Source: Clostridium simiarum (GTDB taxonomy: Bacteria > Bacillota > Clostridia > Clostridiales > Clostridiaceae). From it: a stretch of DNA of 64,000 nucleotides. A program made the position numbers and the translations under genes. Below the pieces are notes generated by a model that searched no databases, was not told where the DNA came from, and saw only the letters and a list, made by a program, of their open reading frames with translations. The stretch lies in assembly GCF_018919175.1 (NCBI RefSeq), contig NZ_JAHLQL010000003.1, positions 62,001-126,000 of the forward strand, given 5' to 3'. Positions 38,742-47,371 of the stretch are shown here, in pieces. Position 1 is the first letter of the stretch. The number at the start of each line of letters is the position of its first letter.

Positions 38742-38768
38742 AATGATTTAAAGTACACAGTATAGTAT

Positions 38769-38820
38769 GAGAGTGTAGTAATATGATTTTAAAGATCCCT
38801 TTACTACACTCTCTGATTTT
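38769..38820. terminator. Terminator between convergent genes
   Basis: GAGAGTGTAGTAA (38769-38781) pairs with TTACTACACTCTC (38801-38813), followed by TGATTTTA on the plus strand. Confidence 0.7.
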
Positions 38821-38844
38821 ATCCATAATTTTATAATAATCTTT

Positions 38845-39579
38845 TTATACTGCTTCTTCCCCTATAAATATGTCTCTTAACTGTTGTAGTGATTGAATAG
38901 TTATAAATGACTCTTTATGTTCATCCTTTAAAGTAACATTATCATACTCCCACTGGAAAAGCCCTGGTATAAATATAGCTTTAATTCCAGCCTTTACTGC
39001 TGGCATTATATCGGATTTCATTGAGTTTCCTACCATCCAGGTGTTTTTCTTATCTAGGTTTTCCTTTAATATTATAGCTTCTAAAACCTCAGCATTTTTA
39101 TGAGGTGTTATAAACACTCTATCCTCAAAAAAATTCCCTATATTAACCCTATCAATTTTTCTTTTTTGAATTGTATTACTACCCGCTGTATATAGATATA
39201 GCTTGTGTCCTTTTTCTGAAAGCAAATTAAGTATATCTTTCATAAAAGGATAACATTCTAGTTCCTGCTCATAAGCACTTTCACCTATATCATTAATCCA
39301 TTTCTCTTCTTCTTTATTTCTAGCTCTACCTGTTTTTTGTGAAAAATAAATATAAGTATCTATCAAAGAAGTGGAAAAATGAGTATCAGCAAACCCCTGC
39401 TTTATAACCCTTTGAATATCTATCTCTTGCTGTTTAGTCTTTATTTCATCAAACTCTATATTATACTCTCCAAACCACTGACACATCTTTTCTGAAAAGG
39501 TGTCTATAGCTCCATGAAAATATTTATTACAATGTATAAGAGTATCATCTAAATCAAAAATAATGGTTTGTTTCTTCAC
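38845..39579 (-). CDS. HAD-superfamily hydrolase
   Basis: This 244-residue protein has the HAD motifs. FDLDDTL near the N-terminus supplies the nucleophile and general acid Asp pair, LYTAGS is motif II, Lys in the KIDR region is the motif III candidate, and MVGNSMKSDIMPAVKAG is motif IV. The helical cap sits between motifs I and II. It is probably a phosphatase, but the substrate cannot be inferred. The start is GTG, 5 nt from GGAGAGG. Confidence 0.9.
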   Translation of the reverse strand: MKKQTIIFDLDDTLIHCNKYFHGAIDTFSEKMCQWFGEYNIEFDEIKTKQQEIDIQRVIKQGFADTHFSTSLIDTYIYFSQKTGRARNKEEEKWINDIGESAYEQELECYPFMKDILNLLSEKGHKLYLYTAGSNTIQKRKIDRVNIGNFFEDRVFITPHKNAEVLEAIILKENLDKKNTWMVGNSMKSDIMPAVKAGIKAIFIPGLFQWEYDNVTLKDEHKESFITIQSLQQLRDIFIGEEAV

Positions 39580-39732
39580 TTAATCCTCTCCTTGTATAAA
39601 AAATTAATAATATATCCATTATGATACACGATTTTAAGAAAAATTGCACCCTTTGTATAATGACCCTTAGATCATATTAACTAAGTGTTCTCATTATGAA
39701 AACGAACAAAAAGAAGAAATTTATTAGCCTAT

Positions 39733-39762
39733 AAAATAAAACTTATATAAGCTTTTTTATTT
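39733..39762 (-). terminator. Possible terminator after the substrate-binding protein gene
   Basis: AAATAAAAC and GCTTTTTTATTT flank a CTTATATAAG core about 20 nt past the stop. The stem is almost wholly A-T, so strength is uncertain. Confidence 0.5.
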
Positions 39763-39782
39763 CTCCTTTTTATCAAATTACA

Positions 39783-40706
39783 CTATTCTATAAACTTAAA
39801 ATTACTTACATCTTCAAATTTATAATCTTTTTTTACTAATCCTTTTGATTTGCTCCACTTTAAAACACTTTCGAAGGTTTCATTATCAATTTTTCCAGCT
39901 TTAATATACTTTGCCTCACCACTTAAGTATTTTGTGACTATAGGTGGAAAACTGTAATTACTTAAAACCTCACTATATTCAGATGGATTTGTTTTATTTA
40001 TGTACTCTACAGCTTCGTTATAAGCTTTGTAAAAGGCTTTAACTGCCTTTGGATCTTCCTTTATGATTTTTTCATTAAATAAGAAAGTTCCAGCTTTTAT
40101 TCCATACTCTTTAGAGGAAGCTATTACTTTAGCTCCTTGTGATTCTAATAACGTAGCTTGTGGTTCAGTGAACACAACTGCATTTACCTTATCTTGTAAT
40201 AAAGCTTCAAAACGTGCAGATATAGATGGAATAACAACTACATTATACTTTATATTATTCTTTGCAGCCATTTCATCCATTATATATTCCAAAACAAAGT
40301 TAGGAACTATTGAAACATCTTTATTATTAAGCTTCTCGAAGCTATCTATGTTTGAATTTGGTGAAGTTAATAGTTTAAAATCTTCATTTATATCAGAGGT
40401 TATTTTCATTGGAAAACCTGCCTCATGAAAAGTAAGTGAGGTCATTACATCTGCAATAGTCCCATCTATCTTTCCAGCTTGAACTGCTATATTACGATCA
40501 TTGGGAGAGTTAAATGCTACAAGTTCCATATCTAAACCCTCTTTTTCAAAGAAACCTTTTTCTTTAGCTACAATTATTGGAATTGCAGACTCAGCAGGTA
40601 ATGTTCCAAATTTCAATGATGTATTAACCACTTCTTTTTTACCACATCCTGCCAGTAAGGTTACCGAAGTTATTACTGCTAATACTATTGATAATACTTT
40701 TTTCAT
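39783..40706 (-). CDS. ABC transporter substrate-binding lipoprotein (NMT1/SsuA-like)
   Basis: This 307-residue lipoprotein has a signal peptide ending in the lipobox LLAGC (Cys21). The mature domain LKFGTLPAESAIPIIVAKEKGFFEKEGLDMELVAFNSPNDRNIAVQAGKIDGTIAD is typical of the NMT1/THI5-like group, which binds thiamine precursors, sulphonates or related compounds. No permease or ATPase gene is adjacent, so it must use a transporter encoded elsewhere or have another role. It follows a polysaccharide deacetylase gene by 24 nt on the same strand. Confidence 0.88.
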   Translation of the reverse strand: MKKVLSIVLAVITSVTLLAGCGKKEVVNTSLKFGTLPAESAIPIIVAKEKGFFEKEGLDMELVAFNSPNDRNIAVQAGKIDGTIADVMTSLTFHEAGFPMKITSDINEDFKLLTSPNSNIDSFEKLNNKDVSIVPNFVLEYIMDEMAAKNNIKYNVVVIPSISARFEALLQDKVNAVVFTEPQATLLESQGAKVIASSKEYGIKAGTFLFNEKIIKEDPKAVKAFYKAYNEAVEYINKTNPSEYSEVLSNYSFPPIVTKYLSGEAKYIKAGKIDNETFESVLKWSKSKGLVKKDYKFEDVSNFKFIE

Positions 40707-40730
40707 AAAAAACCTCCACTTTTAAATATC

Positions 40731-41474
40731 TTAATTTAATATAGTTTTAAACTGTTCTAATGTACACTGTAAAACCACAGCATTTCTATGAAGCATAAGT
40801 GGATTCGTATTTATATCATTTCTTCCTCCTTCAGTGGTAAAGGCTAGTAAAAACCCTAACTCTTTCAACCAATGAACCACTTCCTCTTTGAATACTCCAA
40901 AAGGATATGCATATATATTTTTAACCTCTACAAAATTTTCACAACCTTTAACATCATCAATAAAGCTACCTTTATCTATAGTTTGAAGAGCTGTTACTCC
41001 ATCTTTTCTAGTATGTAAAGCCTTTGAATGATTGGCATATTGAAAAACATCTTTCATCTTATCTAATTCACCCTTTGATAAACAAACAGATTCAGTTTTA
41101 GAATAACTTTTCTCTTCATTAAATAGCCAATCTAATACCACAAATCCAACTGCAGAAAAACCATACTTTTTTAATATGGGATAAGCATATATTAGAGATG
41201 ACTTGTACATATCATCAAAAGTTATAAGTACTGACTTTTCTGGTAAAGGCTTGTTCTTATAAAAGAATTCAATAATCTGATGTAATTTTAGGGTTACATA
41301 TCCACTTTTATGTAGATAGTCCATTTGCTTTTCAAATTCTTCTAAAAAAACAAATAACGGCTTTGGTAATATATCCTCATATTGCTGATTAACTTTAATA
41401 ACTGAATTGTTATTTGTATTAAAGTCTTCTTTTTTTATTATCTCATGGTACATTAATACATGAAAAGCACTCAT
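40731..41474 (-). CDS. Polysaccharide deacetylase family protein (NodB-like)
   Basis: This 247-residue protein has NodB-type motifs: FHVLMYHEI at the N-terminus, SVLITFDDMYKSSLIYAYPILKKYG (metal-binding Asp pair) and YANHSKALH for the His ligands. The Gly usually following the Asp pair is Met here, and the His spacing is one residue longer than usual, so the activity may differ. No signal peptide is visible. It is probably the first gene of an operon with the substrate-binding lipoprotein. AGGAGG lies before the ATG. Confidence 0.85.
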   Translation of the reverse strand: MSAFHVLMYHEIIKKEDFNTNNNSVIKVNQQYEDILPKPLFVFLEEFEKQMDYLHKSGYVTLKLHQIIEFFYKNKPLPEKSVLITFDDMYKSSLIYAYPILKKYGFSAVGFVVLDWLFNEEKSYSKTESVCLSKGELDKMKDVFQYANHSKALHTRKDGVTALQTIDKGSFIDDVKGCENFVEVKNIYAYPFGVFKEEVVHWLKELGFLLAFTTEGGRNDINTNPLMLHRNAVVLQCTLEQFKTILN

Positions 41475-41591
41475 AATATCCTCCTAAAATAATTGTTAAA
41501 TCCTCTATAAAATTCTACAAAAGATATACAACATACTATATATTCCCACTTTTATCATCACTCTTTTAAGATTATTAAATATCCCTTAGTT

Positions 41592-41620
41592 ATATTATAA
41601 TAATCCATATTATATGTCAA
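41592..41620 (-). promoter_or_regulatory. Promoter of the deacetylase-lipoprotein operon
   Basis: TTGACA (41615-41620) is followed on the minus strand by TAATAT at 17 nt, or TATAAT at 15 nt. The leader to the ATG is about 110 nt. Confidence 0.6.
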
Positions 41621-41633
41621 ACTTTTATCAATC

Positions 41634-41676
41634 AAAAACACCTTTCTACTTCAAAGACAGTATAAAGGTGTTTTTA
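41634..41676. terminator. Rho-independent-type hairpin
   Basis: AAAAACACCTTT pairs with AAAGGTGTTTTT across an 18-nt loop, with T-runs on both strands. It would stop leftward transcripts before the deacetylase promoter. Confidence 0.75.
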
Positions 41677-41772
41677 ATTTTATTTGTTAGTATTTGGTAT
41701 AAAATTTATAGTAAAAGATTTTCAAAGCCTTTGGGTATTTCAATTATTAAGCTTCATATCCTGTTACCCAAT

Positions 41773-41804
41773 AAAAAAGCCTTGAAAATCATCTGGCTTT
41801 TTTT
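41773..41804 (-). terminator. Terminator after the DUF6199-like gene
   Basis: AAAAAAGCC (41773-41781) pairs with GGCTTTTTT (41795-41803), just past the stop codon. Part of it also pairs with an upstream arm at 41719-41727. Confidence 0.75.
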
Positions 41805-41813
41805 CTTACTGCT

Positions 41814-42011
41814 CTACCATAAACAAGCAAAAGCAAAAATAATTGCCATTATTACTAGTACTATTCCACCTATCCTTGTAAATAATATTGATATATCGCT
41901 GGGTCCTGTGCCTTCTTTAAACTCCCACTTCCTCCCAAACATAAACATCTCCTCAGGAAATAGTATTTCTAAAATACCTATTATTAAAAGCACTAAGAAA
42001 ATCAATATCAT
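41814..42011 (-). CDS. Small two-segment membrane protein (DUF6199-like)
   Basis: This 65-residue protein has an N-terminal hydrophobic segment, a central ILFPEEMFMFGRKWEFKEGTGPSD loop and a second hydrophobic segment. The loop resembles the DUF6199 group of small membrane proteins. The function is unknown. AAAGGAAG lies 7 nt before the ATG. A 138-codon frame on the opposite strand covers this gene but lacks family-like features and is not supported. Confidence 0.72.
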   Translation of the reverse strand: MILIFLVLLIIGILEILFPEEMFMFGRKWEFKEGTGPSDISILFTRIGGIVLVIMAIIFAFACLW

Positions 42012-42087
42012 AGAAAAACTTCCTTTCTAATTGCTCCTTTCACTACTAAAAATTTCTATAAATTTTTCTCACTACAAACTAGATTTT

Positions 42088-42615
42088 CTAATTTGTTTTA
42101 TCCCACATATAATTAAGCTTGTTCACAAATTCTTCCTTATGGGTATTGTTATTAAACGCTTTTATAGGAATAATATAAGCAGACACTGCGCTAATATATA
42201 TGATAACAAGCTCTTTAGTTTCTATAATTTTTTCTACTGTACTCCAACTAGTTTTTGCATCATCTGAATCACTAGTTTTAACGATTCCTTCTTCTGTAAG
42301 GGAAATGCTACCTTTTCCTAGTAATCCAGCATTTTTACCCTCTTGAAGCATTTTTGTTAATCTTCTTTTTATCATCCATTTAATGTACCTGGGATAAAAA
42401 GCAACCCATAGTACAAAAATAATTATAAATATACTTAACCAATACCATAATGGAATATCTGAAGACCCCGTAACTACAAAGGGTACTATAAGAAATATTA
42501 GGGATATTATATACCTTTGTATAAATAGTGATCTCCTCATAGTCTCAGAGTGATCCATGTGGTAGATATTAAAATTAATATAGTCTTCTTTAGTTAATTC
42601 ATAATCAATTTTCAT
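42088..42615 (-). CDS. YcxB-like membrane protein
   Basis: This 175-residue protein starts MKIDYELTKEDYINFNIYHMDHSETMRRSLFIQRYI, followed by two hydrophobic segments (about 33-50 and 57-74). A soluble C-terminal domain follows, with GKGSISLTEEGIVKTSDSDDAKTSWSTVEKIIETKELVIIYISAVSAYIIPIKAF. This pattern is typical of the YcxB-like family, whose function is unknown. AAGGAGG lies 5 nt before the ATG. Confidence 0.85.
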   Translation of the reverse strand: MKIDYELTKEDYINFNIYHMDHSETMRRSLFIQRYIISLIFLIVPFVVTGSSDIPLWYWLSIFIIIFVLWVAFYPRYIKWMIKRRLTKMLQEGKNAGLLGKGSISLTEEGIVKTSDSDDAKTSWSTVEKIIETKELVIIYISAVSAYIIPIKAFNNNTHKEEFVNKLNYMWDKTN

Positions 42616-42861
42616 AAAATCCTCCTTATGTTAATTACCTTGTTAATCTAAGTGTTTTAAAAGTGTTGCAGAAATAATAAAGTAACATGCTCTATATAAT
42701 ACTATTATATGAGAAACTGCAAATATTCACCAGAATTTTCAAAAATATATTTAATCTTTTATTTTACCAAATTATTTGCTCACCACCTTATGCATTCTAT
42801 AACCCCACCCCATGAAACTACTACCTAAAGTCCTTTAAAGAAATTACTTTATACAAATAGT
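42616..42861. other. Intergenic region without recognisable gene
   Basis: These bases lie upstream of the YcxB-like gene. They are AT-rich and contain no supported open frame or structured element. Confidence 0.45.
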
Positions 42862-42890
42862 AAAATAAAAAAGACCACTAAATGGTCTTA
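42862..42890 (-). terminator. Terminator after the BFD-like gene
   Basis: AAGACCA (42871-42877) pairs with TGGTCTT (42883-42889), with a T-rich tract on the minus strand. A weaker hairpin lies at about 42928-42951. Confidence 0.7.
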
Positions 42891-42991
42891 ATTTATTGAT
42901 AAGTATTTTATACTAATATCCCCTAAGGGTGTATTTGGGCTTTCAAACACACTGTAAAAAGTTTTCTAAAAACTTTAAGTAACATTTTTTC

Positions 42992-43207
42992 TTACTTATC
43001 AGCATATTGCTCTAGCAAAGCTTCTATTTTTGGTGTACATCTTCTTCCACAGCAGGGTCCTGAACCTGCTCCTGTAGCTTTTTGTACTTCTTCTACGGTT
43101 TTAGCTCCATTAGCTATAGCTTCTTTCATTTTAGACCTAGGTATTGCCTTGCATAAGCACACTTTTGTTAATTTATCCATTATTTGTTCACTAGCATTGT
43201 TTTCCAT
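42992..43207 (-). CDS. BFD-like [2Fe-2S]-binding protein
   Basis: This 71-residue protein carries Cys17-x-Cys19 in KVCLCKAIPRSKMKEAI and Cys52/53...Cys57 in GPCCGRRC. This is the CxC...CxxxxC arrangement of BFD-like (bacterioferritin-associated ferredoxin type) domains. In other proteins this domain serves in iron release or as a module of larger oxidoreductases. Here it stands alone, 40 nt downstream of the ABC-F gene. Confidence 0.88.
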   Translation of the reverse strand: MENNASEQIMDKLTKVCLCKAIPRSKMKEAIANGAKTVEEVQKATGAGSGPCCGRRCTPKIEALLEQYADK

Positions 43208-43247
43208 TAATAATCATTCCTTTTAAAATTTATTTGATTTTATTACA

Positions 43248-45179
43248 TTAATTTTTTTTATTTTCTTGAATTTTTTCTGCTAACTCATTAAGATATGTCC
43301 ATCTCTCATATTTTTCTTCAAGGGTGTTTTCTAATAAAGATTTTTCTTCTAAAAGCTCTTGTAGTTTTACAAAATCCGTAGCAGCATTATTTATAGCTTC
43401 ATTTGTTTCACTTATTTTATTTTCAAGTCTTTCAATTACATCATCTATCTCTTCAAATTCTCTTTGTTCTTTAAATGAAAACTTTAAAGGCTTTTCTTTA
43501 TTACTCTTTTTATCCACAACCTCTTTATTTTTGTCCACAGACTCTTTTGACTTTTTTGTATCTATTGTGGATTGTTCTTTTAAATAATCCATATAATTTT
43601 CATAGTTTCCATGATGCTTAGATATCTGACCTTTTCCCTCAAAGGCAAATATCTTATTACATATCCTATCTAAGAAATATCTATCATGAGAAACAGTTAT
43701 TATAGCACCATCAAAATCATCTAAATAATCCTCTAATATGCTTAATGTAGAAATATCTAAATCATTAGTAGGTTCGTCAAGAAGAAGTATATTTGGAGAT
43801 CCCATAAGTACTCTTAAAAGATATAATCTCCTTTTTTCTCCTCCTGAAAGCTTTGAAATTGGTGTCCACTGCATTTCAGGGGTAAATAAAAACCTTTCAA
43901 GCATTTGTGACGCAGAAATTCTGCCCCCCTCTGCTAATGGAAGATATTCTGCTATTTCCTTTACATACTCTATAACCCTCATATCTTCTTCCATATGTCC
44001 ATTCTCTTGAGAGAAAAATCCTATCTTAACAGTTTCACCTATATCTAATATCCCACTATCTGCTTTTATTTCTTCAGCAATAATTTTCATGAGGGTAGAT
44101 TTTCCTACACCATTATCTCCTACTATACCTATTCTATCTTCCCTTAGAAGAATATAACTAAAGTTATCTATATAGCTAACTCCATCATAGGTTTTATTCA
44201 AATTTTCCATCTCTATTATTTTCTTACCTAATCTGCTACTTAAAACAGAAATATCTATTTTTTCTTCTTTAATATCTACCTTTGACTCTTCTAACTGCTC
44301 AAACCTATCTATTCTAGCCTTTTGCTTAGTGGTTCTAGCTTTAGCCCCTCTCTTTATCCAAGCTAATTCCTTTTGGTAAAGTTTTTCCCTCTTCTTTTCA
44401 CTAGAAGCCTCTAACTGTTGTCTTTCTATCTTCTTTTCTAAAAATATACTGTAATTCCCTGAATAGCTGTACAAAATACCTTTATCAAGCTCTAAAATCC
44501 TATTTGTAACCCTGTCTAAAAAGTACCTATCATGGGTTATCATAATTAAAGCACCTTTTCTAGAGTTTAAATATTGCTCAAGCCACTCTATAGTGTTATT
44601 ATCCATATGATTTGTAGGCTCATCTAATATTAAAAGTTCACAAGGAGTAATAAGAGCTGCTGCTAATGCAATTCTCTTTTTCTGTCCTCCTGAAAGAGTT
44701 CCTACCTTAACTTCAAAGTTTTCTATACCTAGCTTTGTTAGTATTGTTTTAGCTTCACTCTCTAAATCCCACCCATTTATAGCATCTATTTTACCTTGAA
44801 GATCTATTAACTTATGGTTTAAATCATTAATTTCAACCTGATTATTTGCTTTCTCTATATGATTTAAAGTGTTCTCATAATCTCTTAAAAGCTTCATTTC
44901 TGGAGAATTACCTTTAAATACTTGCTCTATAACTCTCGCCTCACCGTCAAACTCAGGAGATTGATTAAGATATTCTATTCTAACCCTATTTCCTTTTATT
45001 ATATTTCCCTCATCTGGAACCTCAATTCCTGCTATTATCTTTAAAAGAGTAGATTTACCTGCTCCATTTACTCCTATAAGTCCAATCTTTTCACCTTCAT
45101 TTATCCCTAAAGATATATTATCTAAAAGCTTTCTCTCACTATAACTTTTACTTATGTTTTCTAAAGATATAAGATTCAT
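43248..45179 (-). CDS. ABC-F family ATPase (Uup-like)
   Basis: This 643-residue soluble protein has two ATP-binding cassettes: Walker A GVNGAGKST (about 35-43) and GDNGVGKST (about 350-358), signatures LSGGQKKR and LSGGEKRR, and Walker B LLILDEPTNHMD and LLLDEPTNDLD. The P-site linker lies between the domains. A C-terminal coiled coil (about 570-643) is characteristic of Uup and EttA-related translation factors. It likely acts at the ribosome and not in transport. It may resolve stalled translation; an antibiotic-resistance role is not indicated. GAGGAG lies before the ATG. Confidence 0.93.
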   Translation of the reverse strand: MNLISLENISKSYSERKLLDNISLGINEGEKIGLIGVNGAGKSTLLKIIAGIEVPDEGNIIKGNRVRIEYLNQSPEFDGEARVIEQVFKGNSPEMKLLRDYENTLNHIEKANNQVEINDLNHKLIDLQGKIDAINGWDLESEAKTILTKLGIENFEVKVGTLSGGQKKRIALAAALITPCELLILDEPTNHMDNNTIEWLEQYLNSRKGALIMITHDRYFLDRVTNRILELDKGILYSYSGNYSIFLEKKIERQQLEASSEKKREKLYQKELAWIKRGAKARTTKQKARIDRFEQLEESKVDIKEEKIDISVLSSRLGKKIIEMENLNKTYDGVSYIDNFSYILLREDRIGIVGDNGVGKSTLMKIIAEEIKADSGILDIGETVKIGFFSQENGHMEEDMRVIEYVKEIAEYLPLAEGGRISASQMLERFLFTPEMQWTPISKLSGGEKRRLYLLRVLMGSPNILLLDEPTNDLDISTLSILEDYLDDFDGAIITVSHDRYFLDRICNKIFAFEGKGQISKHHGNYENYMDYLKEQSTIDTKKSKESVDKNKEVVDKKSNKEKPLKFSFKEQREFEEIDDVIERLENKISETNEAINNAATDFVKLQELLEEKSLLENTLEEKYERWTYLNELAEKIQENKKN

Positions 45180-45288
45180 ATAAATCTCCTCTCATCTATT
45201 AAGTACATTATTAAACATATATATTATATAATATCAGAGTATAATAGTCTATTTTAATAATTAAGAGCTATGCTGATTTTATGTATAT

Positions 45289-45318
45289 AAAAAAATGTAT
45301 CCTTTTACAGAATACATT
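45289..45318 (-). terminator. Terminator after the small lipoprotein gene
   Basis: AATGTAT (45294-45300) pairs with ATACATT (45312-45318), and a seven-T run follows on the minus strand. Confidence 0.72.
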
Positions 45319-45356
45319 CTTTTCACCTTTATTATTTAAACTATTTTTACTTAAAG

Positions 45357-45740
45357 TTATGGTTTTTTATTAAAAGAAACTTTAAAATCTCCATCATGCT
45401 TTTTTCCTTCTATTTTTACTCTGTAAATATCAGCCTTATTTACCTTAACAGTTTCATCATCCTTAAGTTCTGATATGACCTGATCTTTTGAGTCTATTAG
45501 ACTTATAAATACCTCTCCGCCTGTGGTATTTACTGAAGAGGTGAATTCTATGCTCTCTCCTTCTTTAAGCTTTACCTTTTTTTCATAGACCCCTGTAAAC
45601 CTCTTGTACTTTCCCTCAATACCATTACTTCCGCTACTAATATCTCCTTTAAGAATACTATAACTACCATAAGAGCAACCCGTAAAAATAAATAAAGTAC
45701 ATGCTAATACAATTATTGAAATCTTATTTTTTACTTTCAT
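45357..45740 (-). CDS. Small secreted lipoprotein
   Basis: This 127-residue protein has a signal peptide ending in FTGC (lipobox, Cys22). The mature part is beta-rich (YKRFTGVYEKKVKLKEGESIEFTSSVNTTGGEVFISLIDSKD). It recalls small lipoproteins in which a beta-sandwich binds envelope ligands, but I recognise no family. It lies 63 nt downstream of the zinc-ribbon membrane protein and may be the last gene of the ECF sigma cluster. Confidence 0.75.
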   Translation of the reverse strand: MKVKNKISIIVLACTLFIFTGCSYGSYSILKGDISSGSNGIEGKYKRFTGVYEKKVKLKEGESIEFTSSVNTTGGEVFISLIDSKDQVISELKDDETVKVNKADIYRVKIEGKKHDGDFKVSFNKKP

Positions 45741-45803
45741 ATATTTTCCTCCTATAATAAATATATAAGTTGTTTACAAAACTACTAAAATAACTTAAAA
45801 TCT

Positions 45804-46388
45804 CTACAATTTACTTCCACAATATGGACACATATTATATCCTTCTGAAACCTTCCTTCCGCAACTATTACAGCTTTTACCAAGACCTTTGCCGCAATGA
45901 GGACACACATTGAAGTCATCTCTTATATGTCCGCCACAATTTTCACATCTCCTATCATTTCTATAGGAGTTTCTAACTATTAAATAAATTATAACCCCTA
46001 TAAAGTTAGGTACATACACCGCTATGCAAATCCAAAGCCAAGGATCCATACCTCTACTTAAAGCGTCTCTGTATACAAATCTTCCTAAAGCTACTACAAC
46101 TGCAATAATGGCTAAAAAAAATAATAGCATTAAGGTAACTCCTACTATGTCCCTAGTTAAAGTACTAATATCCACTACATTTTTTACAAGAAGAGCACAC
46201 ATAATTAAAATTATGGCACCAATTATTGAGGTTAAAACAATAAATACTGTTTTAAATGGACTTTCTTTTTGATAATCTCTTATCTCTTTTTTAGAATAAT
46301 TAGTTATTGCATAAATAACCAATGTTATTACAGCCATTATTAAAGCCAAGGGGGTAAGATACACCAAAGACATAATCATGGTTTTCAT
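45804..46388 (-). CDS. Membrane protein with C-terminal double zinc ribbon
   Basis: This 194-residue protein has four hydrophobic segments (about 5-27, 47-68, 80-100 and 117-140), including PWLWICIAVYVPNFIGVIIYLIV, a stretch seen in PLD-N-type small membrane domains. The C-terminus has four CxxC pairs (CENC, CPHC, CNSC, CPYC) forming two zinc ribbons. Its ATG overlaps the stop of the putative anti-sigma gene by 4 nt (ATGA), so it is translationally coupled to the sigma operon. Its role there is unknown; it may act as a sensor or partner of the anti-sigma factor. Confidence 0.82.
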   Translation of the reverse strand: MKTMIMSLVYLTPLALIMAVITLVIYAITNYSKKEIRDYQKESPFKTVFIVLTSIIGAIILIMCALLVKNVVDISTLTRDIVGVTLMLLFFLAIIAVVVALGRFVYRDALSRGMDPWLWICIAVYVPNFIGVIIYLIVRNSYRNDRRCENCGGHIRDDFNVCPHCGKGLGKSCNSCGRKVSEGYNMCPYCGSKL

Positions 46389-46696
46389 ATACTTTCACTC
46401 CTATTCTTAAATCTGAATATTCTGTTATATACTAAAATAAATATTAAAACTATTAAATTATTAAAAACCCATAGATAGCTTACCACCATAGTAGTAAATC
46501 TTATATCACCTATTCTTAATATAAAATACCCCAAAACTCCTAATAGCGATATATTTAATAAAAAACTTAAAGGTATAAGATAAATTAATGGCTTATAATT
46601 TATATGCTCTTTAACTTTTAGAATAAGCCTTTCTGGTGCTTCTATCTTTTCTTTTCCTATATTATATAAAAGCTCCTCTATTCTCTCTTCATCCAT
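46385..46696 (-). CDS. Putative membrane anti-sigma factor
   Basis: This 103-residue protein has a short cytoplasmic N-terminus (MDEERIEELLYNIGKEKIEAPERLILKVKEHI) and two hydrophobic segments (about 36-57 and 67-92). It is short for an anti-sigma factor and lacks a clear zinc-binding anti-sigma motif. The assignment rests on its position: it overlaps the ECF sigma gene by 8 nt upstream and the zinc-ribbon membrane gene by 4 nt downstream. Confidence 0.65.
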   Translation of the reverse strand: MDEERIEELLYNIGKEKIEAPERLILKVKEHINYKPLIYLIPLSFLLNISLLGVLGYFILRIGDIRFTTMVVSYLWVFNNLIVLIFILVYNRIFRFKNRSESI

Positions 46697-47288
46697 TAAT
46701 ACTCACCTCCAGATAATCTTTTAATAACTTTCTTCCTTTGTTCAATCTAGATTTAATAGTTCCTTCAGGTATAGACAGCATTTCAGAAATCTCTTTATAA
46801 CTTAGTCTTTCAAAATAATAAAGTATAACTAATATACGATATTCATCCTTTAATTTATTTACTGCACTTCTTATTTCTTCCTTTTCCTCACTTTTTATAA
46901 TATCCTTTTGAGGTATTCCTTCTCCTGAAGGTACCATAGCCATTTCTCTATCCTTTTCATCATTATCAAAATAATCCTTAATCCTGTTTAACCATCTTTT
47001 CTTCTTTCTATAGCCATCCTTATAAGTATTTATAGCTATAGTAAACAGCCACGTCTCAAAGCTTTTATCTCTATTAAACTTTTCTAACCCCTTAAAGACC
47101 TTTACCCAAGTGTCTTGAAATAACTCTTCTGTCTCTTTTAAATCTTTACATAAGTGAAGGGAGAATTTGTATAAAGAATTGGAGTACTTTTCTACTAAAA
47201 GTTTTAATGCTTTTTCCTTATCATTACTATATACCTGAAATATATAAATATCATCTATACTATCTTCAGATTCTAAAACACTCAACAT
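46689..47288 (-). CDS. ECF-type RNA polymerase sigma factor
   Basis: This 199-residue sigma-70-family protein has region 2 (about 22-90: LLVEKYSNSLYKFSLHLCKDLKETEELFQDTWVKVFKGLEKF...FETWLFTIAINTYKDGYRKKKR) and region 4 (about 135-190: YRILVILYYFERLSYKEISEMLSIPEGTIKSRLNKGRKLLK). Region 3 is absent, which defines the ECF group. GGGGG lies 5 nt before the ATG. The gene heads an overlapping cluster with a putative anti-sigma factor, and an ECF-type promoter precedes it. Confidence 0.93.
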   Translation of the reverse strand: MLSVLESEDSIDDIYIFQVYSNDKEKALKLLVEKYSNSLYKFSLHLCKDLKETEELFQDTWVKVFKGLEKFNRDKSFETWLFTIAINTYKDGYRKKKRWLNRIKDYFDNDEKDREMAMVPSGEGIPQKDIIKSEEKEEIRSAVNKLKDEYRILVILYYFERLSYKEISEMLSIPEGTIKSRLNKGRKLLKDYLEVSING

Positions 47289-47311
47289 CTCTTCCCCCTT
47301 TCATATATGTT

Positions 47312-47338
47312 TTACGCTCCAATTAGTTTTAGGTTCAC
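47312..47338 (-). promoter_or_regulatory. ECF-type promoter upstream of the sigma gene
   Basis: On the minus strand GTGAACCT is followed after about 15-16 nt by CGTAAA, close to the TGAAAC-N16-CGTA pattern of SigW-like ECF promoters. It lies about 25-50 nt before the sigma start codon, so the sigma factor probably drives its own operon. Confidence 0.6.
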
Positions 47339-47371
47339 ATTAATTAAAATTTTTTTGTATAAACATTATCT

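Noticed and set aside
41614..42030. 138-codon open frame on the plus strand
   Set aside because: It overlaps the well-supported small membrane gene on the other strand and two terminators, and it has no convincing ribosome site or family features.
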